Source: Paracoccaceae bacterium
GTDB lineage: Bacteria > Pseudomonadota > Alphaproteobacteria > Rhodobacterales > Rhodobacteraceae
DNA: 55,263 nucleotides
Direction: 5' to 3'
Assembly (NCBI GenBank): GCA_947504705.1
Contig: CANNIA010000023.1
Coordinates: forward strand, 1-55,263
The notes beneath the pieces are model-generated. The model was given only the letters and a program-made list of their open reading frames with translations, was not told the origin of the DNA and searched no databases. Made by a program: the position numbers and the translations under genes. Below are positions 1 to 9,276 of the stretch, piece by piece (position 1 is the stretch's first letter; each line of letters starts with the position of its first letter).

Positions 1-304
1 AGAGGTTGACCAAAAGGGGACGCAGGCCCCGGTCCTGCAGGCCCCGGGTGAACTGGTCGAAGATTTCCAGAAAGACCGGGTTGTGGAAGTTGTTCGAGAC
101 AAGGCCGATCAGTTTGGTCCTGCCGGTGGACAGGGCCGAGGCGAGGGCGGAGGGGGAATAGCCAAGCTCGGCCGCGGCCTGTTCGATGGCGGCCCGGGTG
201 CGGGGCGAGACCGAAGCGCCCGGTGTGAAAGCGCGCGACACGGCCGAGCGTGAAACGCCCGCCAGCAGCGCCACTTCGCGCAATGTCACCGATTTCGCAG
301 GCAT
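1..304 (-). CDS. LacI-family transcriptional regulator, N-terminal part (cut by window edge)
   Basis: The minus strand reads from ATG at 304 into about 101 codons and runs off the left edge. Residues 6-52 form a LacI helix-turn-helix (LREVALLAGVSRSAVSRAF) followed by the hinge-helix part (ELGYSPSALASAL). The start of the periplasmic-binding-protein-like sensor follows (KLIGLVSNNFHNPVF). LacI proteins are usually 330-350 residues, so most of the ligand domain is missing and the effector cannot be guessed. It is not obviously part of the phosphonate operon to its right. Confidence 0.88.
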   Translation of the reverse strand, partial: MPAKSVTLREVALLAGVSRSAVSRAFTPGASVSPRTRAAIEQAAAELGYSPSALASALSTGRTKLIGLVSNNFHNPVFLEIFDQFTRGLQDRGLRPLLVNL

Positions 305-417
305 GGACTTTGCGTTTTCCTGATTTCACGTTTCCCTAAAGGACAATCGCTACGAACAATGCGCCGATCCTAAGGCGCGATGCGATACGATGCCATCGCT
401 GCGTTTGGTTGGGGGCA

Positions 418-1287
418 TCACTCGGTGGCTTCGCGCGCCATTTGCACGAAGGCCCGGACCAGTTTGCCGTTGCGGCGTTCGCGCAGGCAGATCAGGGCCT
501 CTTGCATCATCAGCACATCGCCGCCTTCCAGTGGGACCGAGACAAGGCGGGCGTCAGGGATGAATTCGGCGCCCGAGACAAAGCCCAAGCCCGCGCCCGA
601 GGCGACGATTTCGCGGATGGCTTCGCGGCCTTCAGCCTCGATCGCGGGTTCAAGGGTGATGCCGGCTAGGGCGGCGGCCTGTTCCAGTTTGGTGCGGGTT
701 TTCGAGCCGCGTTCGCGCAGCACCAGCGCCTGGCCGGGAAGGTCGGCAAGGGCTAGCTTTCGGCGGTGGGCAAGGGGGTGGCTGCGGGCCATGAAGGCCA
801 CGATGGGGGTGGCGTTCAGGCGGACGTGGTCGAAGGTCTCGCCCTCCGGCACTTCGCCGATCACGCCAAGGTCGGCGTCAAAGGCGTGCAGGCTTTCCAT
901 CACCTGCTGGCTGTTTCCGGCCCGGATCGTCACCTTGACGCCGGGGTGGCGGGTGCGGAACTGGGCCAGCACGCGCAGTACGTGGGCCGCACTGTCGGCG
1001 ATGATGCGCAGCGTTCCCCCCTGCAGCGCGCGGCTTTCGGAGAGGAGTTGGTGCGCCTGATCTTCGGCATCGAAGAGGCGGCGGGTGATGACCAAAAGCT
1101 CCTCGCCAAAGGGGGTCAGGGTGACCTGCCGTTTGGCGCGGTTGAAGAGGAGGATGTCATAATCCTGTTCCAGCTTGCGGATCTGGTCCGAGATTGCGGG
1201 CTGGGTGACATGCAGGTTTTCGGCGGCGCGCGAGAAGCTTCCGGAGAGGGCGACATGGTGGAAGGCGCGAAGCTGGACGTGGCGCAT
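418..1287 (-). CDS. LysR-family regulator, probable activator of phnWAY
   Basis: This 289-residue protein has a LysR helix-turn-helix at residues 1-60 (FHHVALSGSFSRAAENLHVTQPAISDQI) and a type 2 periplasmic-binding-like effector domain from about residue 90. The full length is normal for LysR. It is divergent from phnW, 103 bp away, which is the usual arrangement for a LysR activator of a neighbouring operon. LysR-type regulators beside 2-aminoethylphosphonate catabolic genes are known to respond to the substrate rather than to phosphate. I infer such a role here from position only. Confidence 0.88.
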   Translation of the reverse strand: MRHVQLRAFHHVALSGSFSRAAENLHVTQPAISDQIRKLEQDYDILLFNRAKRQVTLTPFGEELLVITRRLFDAEDQAHQLLSESRALQGGTLRIIADSAAHVLRVLAQFRTRHPGVKVTIRAGNSQQVMESLHAFDADLGVIGEVPEGETFDHVRLNATPIVAFMARSHPLAHRRKLALADLPGQALVLRERGSKTRTKLEQAAALAGITLEPAIEAEGREAIREIVASGAGLGFVSGAEFIPDARLVSVPLEGGDVLMMQEALICLRERRNGKLVRAFVQMAREATE

Positions 1288-1390
1288 GGGGGTTGGCTTT
1301 CAACAGCAAAACTTATGATAGCATCGGAAACAACGATTTTACAATTGGCCCCGCGCATGAAAAAGCAAGGGCAACCAAGGAGGACGCCTC

Positions 1391-2584
1391 ATGTCTGATG
1401 CCCCGAGTGATGCCCCGTTTCCTGCCCCGAAGATGGGCGAGCCCTACCTTCTGACCCCGGGCCCGCTGACCACGGATATCCGCGTCAAGGAGGCGATGCT
1501 GCGTGATTGGGGCTCGTGGGACAGTGAGTTCCGGGCGATGACGAAATCGCTTTGCGACCAGTTGGTGGCTTTGGCAGGGGATTCGACAGGTGAGTTTGTC
1601 TGTGTGCCAATGCAAGGTTCGGGCAGCTATTTGGTGGAGGCAATGCTGGGCACGCTGGTGCCTCGGGACGGCAAGGTGTTGGTGCTGGCCAATGGGGCTT
1701 ACGGCTTGCGTGCGGCCGAGACGCTGCGGGTGATGGGGCGGACCTATACGCTGATCGACAAGGGCGATTACATGCCGCCGCGCGGGGATGAGGTTGCGGC
1801 GGCTTTGGCGGCTGATCCCGCGATCAGCCATGTGATTGCGATTCACTGCGAGACCTCCAGCGGTATCCTGAACCCGGTGGCCGAGATTGCGGAAGCGACC
1901 TATGCGGCGGGGCGGAAGCTGTTGATTGACTCGATGTCAGCCTTTGGTGCGGTCGATCTGGACGTCCGCCGCATCCGCTATGAGGCGATGGTGTCGTCGG
2001 CCAACAAATGCATCGAGGGCGTGCCGGGGTTCGGCTTTGTGATTGCGCGGAAGTCGGAGTTGGAGGGGTGCAAGGGCAACAGCCATTCGCTGGCGCTGGA
2101 TGTTTATTCCCAGTGGGTCAACATGGTGAAATCAGGTCAGTGGCGGTATACCCCGCCGACCCATGTCGTTGCGGCCTTCATGGAGGCTTTGCGCATTCAT
2201 GCCGCCGAAGGCGGCGTTCCGGCACGCGGGGCGCGGTATACGAAGAACCGGGATGTGATGGTGGCGGGGATGCGGAGTTTGGGGTTTGAAACCCTGCTGG
2301 CCGACCGCTGGCTGAGCCCGATCATCGTGACCTTCTTCTGCCCGGCGGACCCGAAATTCGTGTTCACCACCTTCTATGACCTGATGAAGGCCAAGGGGTT
2401 CATCATCTATCCGGGGAAGCTGACGGTGGTGGAAAGCTTCCGCATCGGGGTGATCGGGCGGATGGATGAACATGTCATGCGCCGTGTGGTTGCGGCGGCG
2501 AAAGAATGCCTTGAGGAAATGGGGGTCGCCTCGGCTGCCCCACCCGCCGCGGCTTTGGCCGAACGCGCGAAACTTGCGGCCTGA
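1391..2584 (+). CDS. phnW: 2-aminoethylphosphonate:pyruvate aminotransferase
   Basis: PhnW is a PLP class V aminotransferase that turns 2-aminoethylphosphonate plus pyruvate into phosphonoacetaldehyde plus alanine in the cytoplasm. The 397 residues open with LLTPGPLTT, the family's substrate-binding N-terminus. They carry DSMSAFGAVDLD (PLP-binding Asp) and the PLP lysine K206 in SSANKCIEGVPGFGF. Start ATG 1391 follows AAGGAGG with ideal spacing. It is the first gene of a three-gene operon with phosphonoacetate hydrolase and phosphonoacetaldehyde dehydrogenase. That context selects the oxidative PhnWAY route rather than phosphonatase PhnX. The C-terminal 25 residues are Ala-rich and probably variable. 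Confidence 0.95.
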   Translation: MSDAPSDAPFPAPKMGEPYLLTPGPLTTDIRVKEAMLRDWGSWDSEFRAMTKSLCDQLVALAGDSTGEFVCVPMQGSGSYLVEAMLGTLVPRDGKVLVLANGAYGLRAAETLRVMGRTYTLIDKGDYMPPRGDEVAAALAADPAISHVIAIHCETSSGILNPVAEIAEATYAAGRKLLIDSMSAFGAVDLDVRRIRYEAMVSSANKCIEGVPGFGFVIARKSELEGCKGNSHSLALDVYSQWVNMVKSGQWRYTPPTHVVAAFMEALRIHAAEGGVPARGARYTKNRDVMVAGMRSLGFETLLADRWLSPIIVTFFCPADPKFVFTTFYDLMKAKGFIIYPGKLTVVESFRIGVIGRMDEHVMRRVVAAAKECLEEMGVASAAPPAAALAERAKLAA

Positions 2585-2609
2585 CCGGCCAGAAACGACA
2601 GGAAACATC

Positions 2610-3860
2610 ATGACTGCCAAGACCCACCCGCCCGTCGTCGCCAATGGCCGCGCCTATAGCTGGCCAAAAGTGCCAGCGGTTGCCATCTGTCTGGACGGCT
2701 GCGAACCCGAATACCTTGAGGTCGCCATTGCCAAGGGGCTGATGCCAACGCTGAAACGCATCCGTGCCACCGGCACCGACCGGTTGGCGCATTCGGTGAT
2801 CCCTTCGTTTACCAACCCCAACAACCTGTCGATTGCCACCGGGCGACCGCCATCGGTGCATGGGATCTGCGGCAACTACCTTTACGAGCCGGAAACGGGC
2901 AAGGAAGTGATGATGAACGACGTGCGTTTCCTGCGCGCGCCGACGGTGTTCCAAGCCTTCTACGATGCTGGTGCCCGGGTCGCGATGGTGACCGCCAAAG
3001 ACAAGCTGCGCGCGCTGTTGGGGGCGGGGCTGAAGTTTGGTGAGGATCGGGCGATTGCCTTTTCATCGGAACGGTCGGGCACCACGACCAAGGCGGAACA
3101 CGGGATCGACAATGCCAGCGCCTGGTTGGGAATGCCGGTGCCGGAGGTCTATTCTTCGGAGCTTTCGGAGTTTGTCTTCGCTGCCGGGGTGAAGCTTCTG
3201 AAGGAGTGGAAACCTGATGTGATGTATCTTTCGACGACCGATTACATCCAGCACAAATACGCGCCGGATCAGAAGGGGGCGCTGGACTTCTACGCGATGT
3301 TCGACCGCTATCTTGCCGAATTGGACAGCTTGGGTGCCGCAGTGGTGGTGACGGCGGACCATGGGATGAAGCCGAAGCATCTGAAGGACGGCTCGCCTGC
3401 CGTGATCTATGTGCAGGACGCATTGGATGGGATGCTGGGCAAGGACCAGGCGCGGGTGATCCTGCCGATTACCGATCCTTACGTCGTGCACCACGGCGCG
3501 CTGGGGTCCTTTGCCACGGCCTATCTGCCGGAGGGGGCCGACAAGGCCAATGTCATGGCCGATCTGGCGGCCATTCCCGGCATGACGCTGGTCATCGACA
3601 AGCAAGCCGCCATGCGCCGGTTTGAACTGCCGGGCGACCGGATTGGGGATATCGTGATGATCTCGGGCGAGAACATGACGCTTGGCACTTCGGCCCACCG
3701 GCATGACCTTGCCGCACTGAAGGAACCCCTGCGCAGCCATGGCGGGCTGACCGAACAGGTGGTGCCTTTTATCGTCAACCGCAAGATCGACCTGCCCGAA
3801 GCCCCAGTCTTACGCAATTTTGATGCGTTCTTCGTTGCAACGGAGGCGGCCGCACAATGA
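2610..3860 (+). CDS. phnA: Phosphonoacetate hydrolase
   Basis: PhnA is an alkaline-phosphatase-fold, di-zinc hydrolase that splits phosphonoacetate to acetate and phosphate. The ATG at 2610 gives 416 residues and follows AGGAAA. Visible metal and active-site segments are D29 in AICLDG, T68 in SFTNPNNLS (the expected nucleophile position), the Asp/His pair in [27 protein letters not shown] and SHGGLTEQ. It sits 25 bp after phnW and overlaps phnY by ATGA, so the three are co-translated. An in-frame upstream start at 2466 would overlap phnW by more than 100 bp and is not needed. Confidence 0.95.
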   Translation: MTAKTHPPVVANGRAYSWPKVPAVAICLDGCEPEYLEVAIAKGLMPTLKRIRATGTDRLAHSVIPSFTNPNNLSIATGRPPSVHGICGNYLYEPETGKEVMMNDVRFLRAPTVFQAFYDAGARVAMVTAKDKLRALLGAGLKFGEDRAIAFSSERSGTTTKAEHGIDNASAWLGMPVPEVYSSELSEFVFAAGVKLLKEWKPDVMYLSTTDYIQHKYAPDQKGALDFYAMFDRYLAELDSLGAAVVVTADHGMKPKHLKDGSPAVIYVQDALDGMLGKDQARVILPITDPYVVHHGALGSFATAYLPEGADKANVMADLAAIPGMTLVIDKQAAMRRFELPGDRIGDIVMISGENMTLGTSAHRHDLAALKEPLRSHGGLTEQVVPFIVNRKIDLPEAPVLRNFDAFFVATEAAAQ

Positions 3861-5305
3861 CCCTACCCATCCCCATGCGGCACGAAAGCATGCGCATTGC
3901 CGGGCGCAAAGTTGATACGAAAGACCGGGTGCCGGTGTTCTATCCCTATACCGGGGAACAGATCGGGTCAGTCCCGGCAGGGCAGGCCGAACATGCGCGT
4001 GAGGCTTTTGCGATTGCCGCCGCCTATCAGCCGAAACTGACGCGGTATGAGCGGCAGAAGATCCTGCTCAACGTCGCCAAGATCATCAGTGACCGGAAGA
4101 CCGAGCTTGCGCCGATCATCACGGCGGAGTTGGGGATTTCGCTGGCCAATGCCTTGTATGAATGCGGGCGGGCTTATGATGTGTACACGCTGGCGGGCCA
4201 GATGTGCATTCATGACGATGGCGAGATTTTCTCGTGCGACCTGACTCCGCATGGCAAGGCGCGGAAGATTTTCACCACGCGTGAGCCTTTGCGGGCGATT
4301 TCGGCGATCACGCCGTTCAACCACCCCCTGAACATGATCAGCCACAAGATTGCCCCGGCGATTGCCACCAACAACTGCATCGTCTGCAAGCCCACCGAAC
4401 TGACGCCGCTGACGGCGATCTGGCTGGCCGATGCGATCTATGAGGCGGGTCTGCCACCCGAGATGCTGTCGATCGTGACCGGTTGGCCGGGCGAGATTGG
4501 CGACGAGATGATCACCAACCCCGACTTTGACCTGATCACCTTTACCGGCGGGGTGCCGGTCGGAAAGATGATTGCGGCCAAGGCGGTCTACAAGCGGCAG
4601 GTGCTGGAGCTGGGCGGCAACGATCCCCTGATCATCTGCAGTGATCTGTCGGATACCGAGCTTGCCAAGGCTGCTGATCTGGCGGTGGCGGGGGCGACCA
4701 AGAACTCGGGCCAGCGCTGCACGGCGGTCAAGCGGATATTGGTGCAGGAAAGTGTCGCGGACCGGTTCGTTCCCCTGGTGCTGGAGCGGGCCAAGAAATT
4801 GCGCTTTGGCGATCCGATGGACCCGGGCACTGACCTGGGCACAGTGGTCCACGAAAAGGCCGCCGAGACCTTTGAACGCCGGGTGCATGAGGCCGAGGCG
4901 AAGGGGGCGAAGATCCTGTACCATCCGGGCCGCAAGGGGGCGCTGTTGCCGCCGATCGTGGTCGATCATGTCGATCACGGGTCGGAACTGGTGATGCAGG
5001 AGACCTTTGGGCCCATCGTTCCCATCGTGCGGGTGCCGGATGACGATGTGGAAACCATGCGGATTTCCAACTCCACCGCGTTTGGGCTTTCGGCTGGGGT
5101 CTGCACCAACAATTACCACCGGATGCAGTCCTATATCCGGGGCCTTGTGGTGGGCACGGTGAACATCTGGGAGGTGCCGGGCTATCGTATCGAGATGTCG
5201 CCCTTTGGCGGGATCAAGGATTCCGGCAATGGCTACAAGGAAGGCGTCATCGAGGCGATGAAGTCCTACACCAACGTCAAGACCTTCTCGCTGCCCTGGG
5301 GGTAA
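3857..5305 (+). CDS. phnY: Phosphonoacetaldehyde dehydrogenase
   Basis: PhnY is a 482-residue NAD-dependent aldehyde dehydrogenase that oxidises phosphonoacetaldehyde to phosphonoacetate for PhnA. It shows the catalytic Cys288 in [11 protein letters not shown] and the general base E251 in LELGGND, both in standard ALDH positions. The assignment to phosphonoacetaldehyde rests on the operon (phnW, phnA). The start overlaps the phnA stop (ATGA at 3857-3860). The stop lies six bases from the convergent stop of the efflux permease, leaving no room for a conventional terminator. Confidence 0.94.
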   Translation: MTLPIPMRHESMRIAGRKVDTKDRVPVFYPYTGEQIGSVPAGQAEHAREAFAIAAAYQPKLTRYERQKILLNVAKIISDRKTELAPIITAELGISLANALYECGRAYDVYTLAGQMCIHDDGEIFSCDLTPHGKARKIFTTREPLRAISAITPFNHPLNMISHKIAPAIATNNCIVCKPTELTPLTAIWLADAIYEAGLPPEMLSIVTGWPGEIGDEMITNPDFDLITFTGGVPVGKMIAAKAVYKRQVLELGGNDPLIICSDLSDTELAKAADLAVAGATKNSGQRCTAVKRILVQESVADRFVPLVLERAKKLRFGDPMDPGTDLGTVVHEKAAETFERRVHEAEAKGAKILYHPGRKGALLPPIVVDHVDHGSELVMQETFGPIVPIVRVPDDDVETMRISNSTAFGLSAGVCTNNYHRMQSYIRGLVVGTVNIWEVPGYRIEMSPFGGIKDSGNGYKEGVIEAMKSYTNVKTFSLPWG

Positions 5306-5311
5306 GGGGGT

Positions 5312-6457
5312 CTAGTCCAGCGTTCGCCGGAAGCGCATCAGCGCCAAGCTGGCAAAGACAAGGACGAAGAGGGCCAGCGTCGCAAGGTTCTGCGCGACGG
5401 CGGGAAACTCGGCGCCTTTCAGCATGATCGCACGGATCAGGCGCAGGAAATGGGTGAGCGGCAAAAGCTCACCCAAGGTCTGCGCCCAGCCAGGCATGCC
5501 GCGAAACGGGAACATGAAGCCCGACAGCAGAAGTGAGGGCAGGAAGTAGAAGAACGTAAGCTGCATCGCCTGCATCTGGGTGCGTGCTACGGTCGAGATC
5601 AGATAGCCAAGGATCACCAGCGCCATGACGAAAAGACCGACACCCGCCAGCAGCAGCACCATGCTGCCAAGGAAGGGGACGTGGAAGACCAGCTTGGCAA
5701 CGGTCAGAACCACTGTGACCTGAACCGCGCCGACGGCGAAATAGGGCAGGACCTTGCCCAGCATCACCTCGACCGGGGTGACCGGCATCGAAAGCAGGTT
5801 TTCCATCGTGCCGCGTTCAATCTCACGCGTCAGGGCCATGGCAGTCATCATCACCATGGTCATCTGCAGGGTCACGCCCAGAAGGCCGGGGACGATGTTG
5901 TATTGGGTGATGCCTTCGGGGTTGTAGCGGCGGTAGACGATGACCGAAAGCTGGCCCTCGGCGCGGGCAGCGGCTTCGGCCTCGCCCCCGGTTTCGCGCA
6001 AGAGTGCGTCGGCGGCAACGGTGCCAAGGGTCGAGATGGCACCCGAGGCGACGGAAGGGTCGGTGGCATCGGCCTCGATCAGGATTTGCGGATGGTCCTT
6101 GCGCAAGACGCGGGTGCCGAAGTCCGAAGGCACGGTGACGACAAAGCTGACATCCCCGCGCGAGATCAGGAACTCGGCCTCGGTTGCAGTGATGCCGACA
6201 TGGGTAAAGTGGTAGTAGCCGGTGTTTTCCAGTGCGGTGACCATTGCGCGGGTGAACTGGTCCTGCGTGGAGGCGACCAAAGCGGCGGGCAGACCCTTGG
6301 GGTCGCTATTGATGGCAAAGCCGAAAAGCATCAGCTGCATCAGGGGCACGCCGATCATCATGGCAAAGGTGATCCGGTCGCGGCGCAGTAGGATCATTTC
6401 CTTGATGATCAGAGTGCGCAGGCGGCGAAGGGAAAAGTGGCGGGAAAGACCAATCAT
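5312..6457 (-). CDS. ABC-2 type efflux permease (YbhS/YbhR-like)
   Basis: This 381-residue inner-membrane permease has one N-terminal membrane segment (FAMMIGVPLMQLMLFGFAI). A roughly 120-residue extracytoplasmic domain follows, then five C-terminal membrane segments with the ABC-2 signature around RTQMQAMQLTFFYFLPSLLLSGFMFPFRGMP (shown as two adjoining parts of one stretch, residues about 285-315). EREIERGTMENLLSMP-like coupling sequence is present as REIERGTMENLLSMP. It overlaps the ATPase gene by 4 bp. Only one permease is present, whereas E. coli has YbhS plus YbhR, so it probably works as a homodimer exporting drugs or other small molecules. Confidence 0.88.
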   Translation of the reverse strand: MIGLSRHFSLRRLRTLIIKEMILLRRDRITFAMMIGVPLMQLMLFGFAINSDPKGLPAALVASTQDQFTRAMVTALENTGYYHFTHVGITATEAEFLISRGDVSFVVTVPSDFGTRVLRKDHPQILIEADATDPSVASGAISTLGTVAADALLRETGGEAEAAARAEGQLSVIVYRRYNPEGITQYNIVPGLLGVTLQMTMVMMTAMALTREIERGTMENLLSMPVTPVEVMLGKVLPYFAVGAVQVTVVLTVAKLVFHVPFLGSMVLLLAGVGLFVMALVILGYLISTVARTQMQAMQLTFFYFLPSLLLSGFMFPFRGMPGWAQTLGELLPLTHFLRLIRAIMLKGAEFPAVAQNLATLALFVLVFASLALMRFRRTLD

Positions 6458-7380
6458 GCCGCGGTCTCCTGCGCTTCACCCACCAGTTGGATGAACACGT
6501 CTTCCAGGCTGGGGGCCGCCTCGTGCCTGGTTGTGCCAGTCCGCGTGGCAACGTCGCGGGTGGCGCGCAGCAGGGCAGGGCCGTCGCGACCGATCACATG
6601 CAACGCATTGCCATAGGCAGCGACCTGATCGACCCCCGGCAGGGACCGCAGCAGGCGCGCGGCTTCGGCGACGCCGGGGCCTTCAAGCACGACAGTTGAA
6701 AGATCTGCTTCGCGGACCATCTCGGCAACGGTGCCGCGCGCGATCAGCTTGCCATAGGCGATGTAATTGATCTTGTGGCACCCTTCCGCCTCGTCCATGT
6801 AATGGGTCGAGACAAGGACAGTCAGCCCGGTGGCGGCAAGCTGGTGGATTTCATCCCAGAATTCGCGCCGGGCCTTGGGATCGACCCCGGCGGTGGGTTC
6901 GCCCAGCATCAAAAGTCGCGGGCGGTGCATGATGCAGGCGGCCAGGGCCAGCCGCTGTTTCCAGCCGCCGGAGAGTGACCCGGCAAGCTGACGCTTGCGC
7001 GAGGTCAGGCCAAGGTTCGCCAGAGTGTCGGCAACCGCCTGTCGCGCCGGGTCCAGCCCGTAAAGGCCCGCGACGAAGTTCAAATTCTCTTCGATCGTCA
7101 GGTCTTCGTAGAAGGAAAAGCGCTGGGTCATGTAACCGACCTCACGCTTGATTGCGGCCCCGTCGCGGCGGATGTCGTGGCCCAAAACCTGGCCTTCGCC
7201 GCCGCCCGGGATAAGAAGGCCGCACATCAGCCGGATCGTGGTGGTCTTGCCCGAGCCGTTCGGGCCAAGAAACCCCGCAATCTCGCCCGCGGCGACCTGC
7301 ATCGAGACGTGATCAACGACCGTTCGGTCGCCGAAACGCTTGACGAGGTTGTGCACGTCTATGGCAGGGGGTGGGGTCAT
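6454..7380 (-). CDS. ABC transporter ATP-binding protein (YbhF/CcmA-like)
   Basis: This 308-residue ATPase has Walker A GPNGSGKTTT, the Q-loop in YMTQRFSFYEDLT, the signature LSGGWKQRLALA and a Walker B region LLMLGEPTAGVDP. The residue before the Walker B Glu is Gly where Asp is usual (GEPT rather than DEPT). The C-terminal 80 residues are an accessory domain. It overlaps both the permease and the adaptor gene by ATGA-type junctions, so it belongs to the tripartite efflux operon. The Gly in Walker B is a deviation that might weaken ATP use. Confidence 0.88.
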   Translation of the reverse strand: MTPPPAIDVHNLVKRFGDRTVVDHVSMQVAAGEIAGFLGPNGSGKTTTIRLMCGLLIPGGGEGQVLGHDIRRDGAAIKREVGYMTQRFSFYEDLTIEENLNFVAGLYGLDPARQAVADTLANLGLTSRKRQLAGSLSGGWKQRLALAACIMHRPRLLMLGEPTAGVDPKARREFWDEIHQLAATGLTVLVSTHYMDEAEGCHKINYIAYGKLIARGTVAEMVREADLSTVVLEGPGVAEAARLLRSLPGVDQVAAYGNALHVIGRDGPALLRATRDVATRTGTTRHEAAPSLEDVFIQLVGEAQETAA

Positions 7381-8324
7381 TGGCCCAACTCGACCAGATC
7401 GACATCGACAATCTGGCCGGGCTTCAGGCTGGTTTCCTGCAGCGGGCGGGCCTCGACCAGATCGACGAGCTTCTGGCGGCTATCGACGGAATAGATGACG
7501 GGCGGGGTGAATTCGGGGCTGTCGGAGACATAGCTGACGCGCGCCGTCAGGCCGTCAGGGCAGCCGTCACAATGGACTTGCAAAAGGCTGCCGGGCGCAA
7601 CGCTGGCAAGCGCGGCTTCGGGCAGGTAGAGGCGCAGCTTGACCGCTCCATCCGGCAGAAGCGACAGGATCGGCTGGCCTGCGGTGGCAATCTCGCCGGG
7701 GCGAAGGAGGATATCGGTCACCAAACTGGGCGCAGGGGAGGCAAGCGCGCGCTTTTCAAGTTGCCATTTCGCGTGGTCACGGGCGGCCTCAGCCTCGCCC
7801 AAGGCTGCGGTGGCGGCGGCAATTTCGCCTTCGCGGGCAGGCAGTCGGGCGACGGCGAGGTTCGCCTTGATCTCGGCCACATGGGCTGTGGCGACCTCGG
7901 CGGCGGTTGCGGCATCGTCGCGCTGGGTTTCGGTGGCCACGCCGCGATTGGAAAGGTCGAGCAGCCGGTCGGCGTTGCGCGCAGCCTCGGCAGCCTGAGC
8001 CTTGGCCGAGGCAAGGGCGGCTTCGATGACGGCGATTTCTTGCGGGCGCTTGCCCGCGCGCAGGTTGGCAAGCTGGCTTTCGGCTTTGGCTAGAGCGGCT
8101 TCGGCCTGCGCCAAGGCGATTTCGGCATCGCGCTGTTCCAGATCGACCAGCCCCTGGCCAAGCGCAAACCGGTCACCGGCAGCAACATTCAGGGTCAGGA
8201 TCTATGCGGTCGAGATGGCGGCGATCTGGACATACTCGCCTTCGACATAACCGGTTGCCAGCGGCATGGGTGGCGTGCAGCTGGCGAACAGGGCCGAAAG
8301 CAGCGGAATGGCGCAGAGAAACAT
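7377..8324 (-). pseudogene. HlyD/YbhG-like membrane-fusion adaptor interrupted by in-frame TAG
   Basis: From ATG 8324 the frame encodes a lipoprotein-like leader (LLSALFASC, possible lipid Cys16) and the start of the YbhG-type barrel (GYVEGEYVQIAAIST). TAG then occurs at codon 41 (8202-8204). The same frame continues without interruption through ILTLNVAAGDRF, a long alpha-helical hairpin rich in Ala and Glu, and the C-terminal barrel to 7377. Total length would be 315 residues, normal for the family. The ATPase start overlaps its end by ATGA. Either the gene is dead or translation restarts at 8114 to give a protein without its export signal. A sequencing error is also possible. Confidence 0.85.
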
Positions 8325-8325
8325 C

Positions 8326-8967
8326 TCAGGTTTCTTTTTCGGCGGTGAGCATGGCGTCTAGGTTTGCGGTGATCTGTCCGGAGATCTGGTCGATTTCCGC
8401 AGGTCCATAGCCTGCCCATCCCATTCGGCGGGACACAATGGGTTGGCCGATGCGAAAATACATCATCTGGCCGATCAGCGAGAAGACTGCCAATCGGACC
8501 GCTTCACTTTCCGGATCAAGGCCGGTTGCATGGCCCCAAAGGGTGCAAAGGCGACGGTGCATAGGGTCGGCGAAGGTTCGGTAGACCACTTCGATACCCG
8601 GCCCATTTTCGGCAAGCTCACGCAGCATGAAGGGAACAAGGCCGCCCGGTCCCCGCGCGCCCAGCAAGAAGGCCAGTACAGCCTGGATGATCGCTGCAAG
8701 CTCGTCACGTGCCTTGGAGGCGGTCGGGGCGGGACTGACGGGTGCCTTGTCCGTGGCGTCGCGCATCTGCCGCCCGAACTCTTCGGCGCAGGCTAGGCGC
8801 AACTCTTCCTTGCCGCCGAAATGATAGGCAATCGCGGCGATATTGGCCCCGGCCAATGCGGCGAGTTCTCGCACCGAGGTTGCGGAAAAGCCCTTTTGCC
8901 CGAAGAGCAGGATTCCAGCCTCGATCAGGTCCAGACGTGTTCCTTCCGGGTGTGGCGAAGTGGTCAT
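8326..8967 (-). CDS. TetR-family repressor, CecR-like (DUF1956 type)
   Basis: The 213-residue protein has a TetR helix-turn-helix at about residues 10-56 (GFSATSVRELAALAGANIAAIAYHF). The C-terminal half carries the HATGLDPESEAVRLAVFSLIGQMMYFRIG segment (residues about 165-195) typical of the CecR/YbiH group. In E. coli the same regulator heads ybhGFSR, and here it heads adaptor-ATPase-permease with 1 bp between stop and the next start. It most likely represses its own efflux operon. A near-perfect inverted repeat sits nine bases upstream of its start. Confidence 0.88.
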   Translation of the reverse strand: MTTSPHPEGTRLDLIEAGILLFGQKGFSATSVRELAALAGANIAAIAYHFGGKEELRLACAEEFGRQMRDATDKAPVSPAPTASKARDELAAIIQAVLAFLLGARGPGGLVPFMLRELAENGPGIEVVYRTFADPMHRRLCTLWGHATGLDPESEAVRLAVFSLIGQMMYFRIGQPIVSRRMGWAGYGPAEIDQISGQITANLDAMLTAEKET

Positions 8968-9276
8968 GGGGAAGATTTAAACAATCGTTTGAATTTGTGC
9001 AAGCCGCTGTGCGCTGGACCTTGGGTGGATGCCGAATCGTCGGGTGTAAGTGTCAGAAGCGGGGAACCTGACGGCCTGAGGAGCGGCCCATTGGGCGGCT
9101 CTGACGGGCAAAGGAAAGCTGCAGCGAGGTTAGGGGCTTGGCGCTGGGATGTCCCCTTAAAGAGAAAAGATATCTCCATTTACGAACGATAGATTGTCAT
9201 TCAGAGTTGTCGAATTGGCTGCCAGCGCAGATGTCTGCGCGTTGCAGTCTTGTCTGATGGATCAAGGACGCTGCTC
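8968..9276. other. 309-bp intergenic region with a possible structured leader
   Basis: This gap separates the TetR gene from the FAD oxidase. Besides the TetR operator it holds a G-rich segment at 9061-9130. That segment contains a hairpin (GAGC 9081-9084 pairing with GCTC 9098-9101, with an inner GCCC/GGGC stem) flanked by two copies of CTGACGG (9068-9074, 9101-9107), followed by GGCAAAGGA. The arrangement faintly resembles a glycine aptamer core but does not match it well. The 3' part is AT-richer and may hold the oxidase promoter. No gene was found. Confidence 0.3.
8976..8993 (-). promoter_or_regulatory. Candidate operator for the TetR-family repressor
   Basis: Arms TTTAAAC and GTTTGAA (one mismatch) are separated by AATC, directly upstream of the repressor start. 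Position and symmetry suit autorepression. No footprint is known to me for this protein. Confidence 0.5.

Noticed and set aside
3968-5119. Long minus-strand open frame opposite phnY
   Set aside because: Shadow of a confident aldehyde dehydrogenase gene; Arg/His/Gln-rich composition typical of antisense frames in high-GC DNA.
9061-9130. Guanidine (ykkC or mini-ykkC) riboswitch
   Set aside because: The repeated CTGACGG resembles ACGG loops, but they are not in the loops of two matched stems, and the conserved ykkC core is absent.
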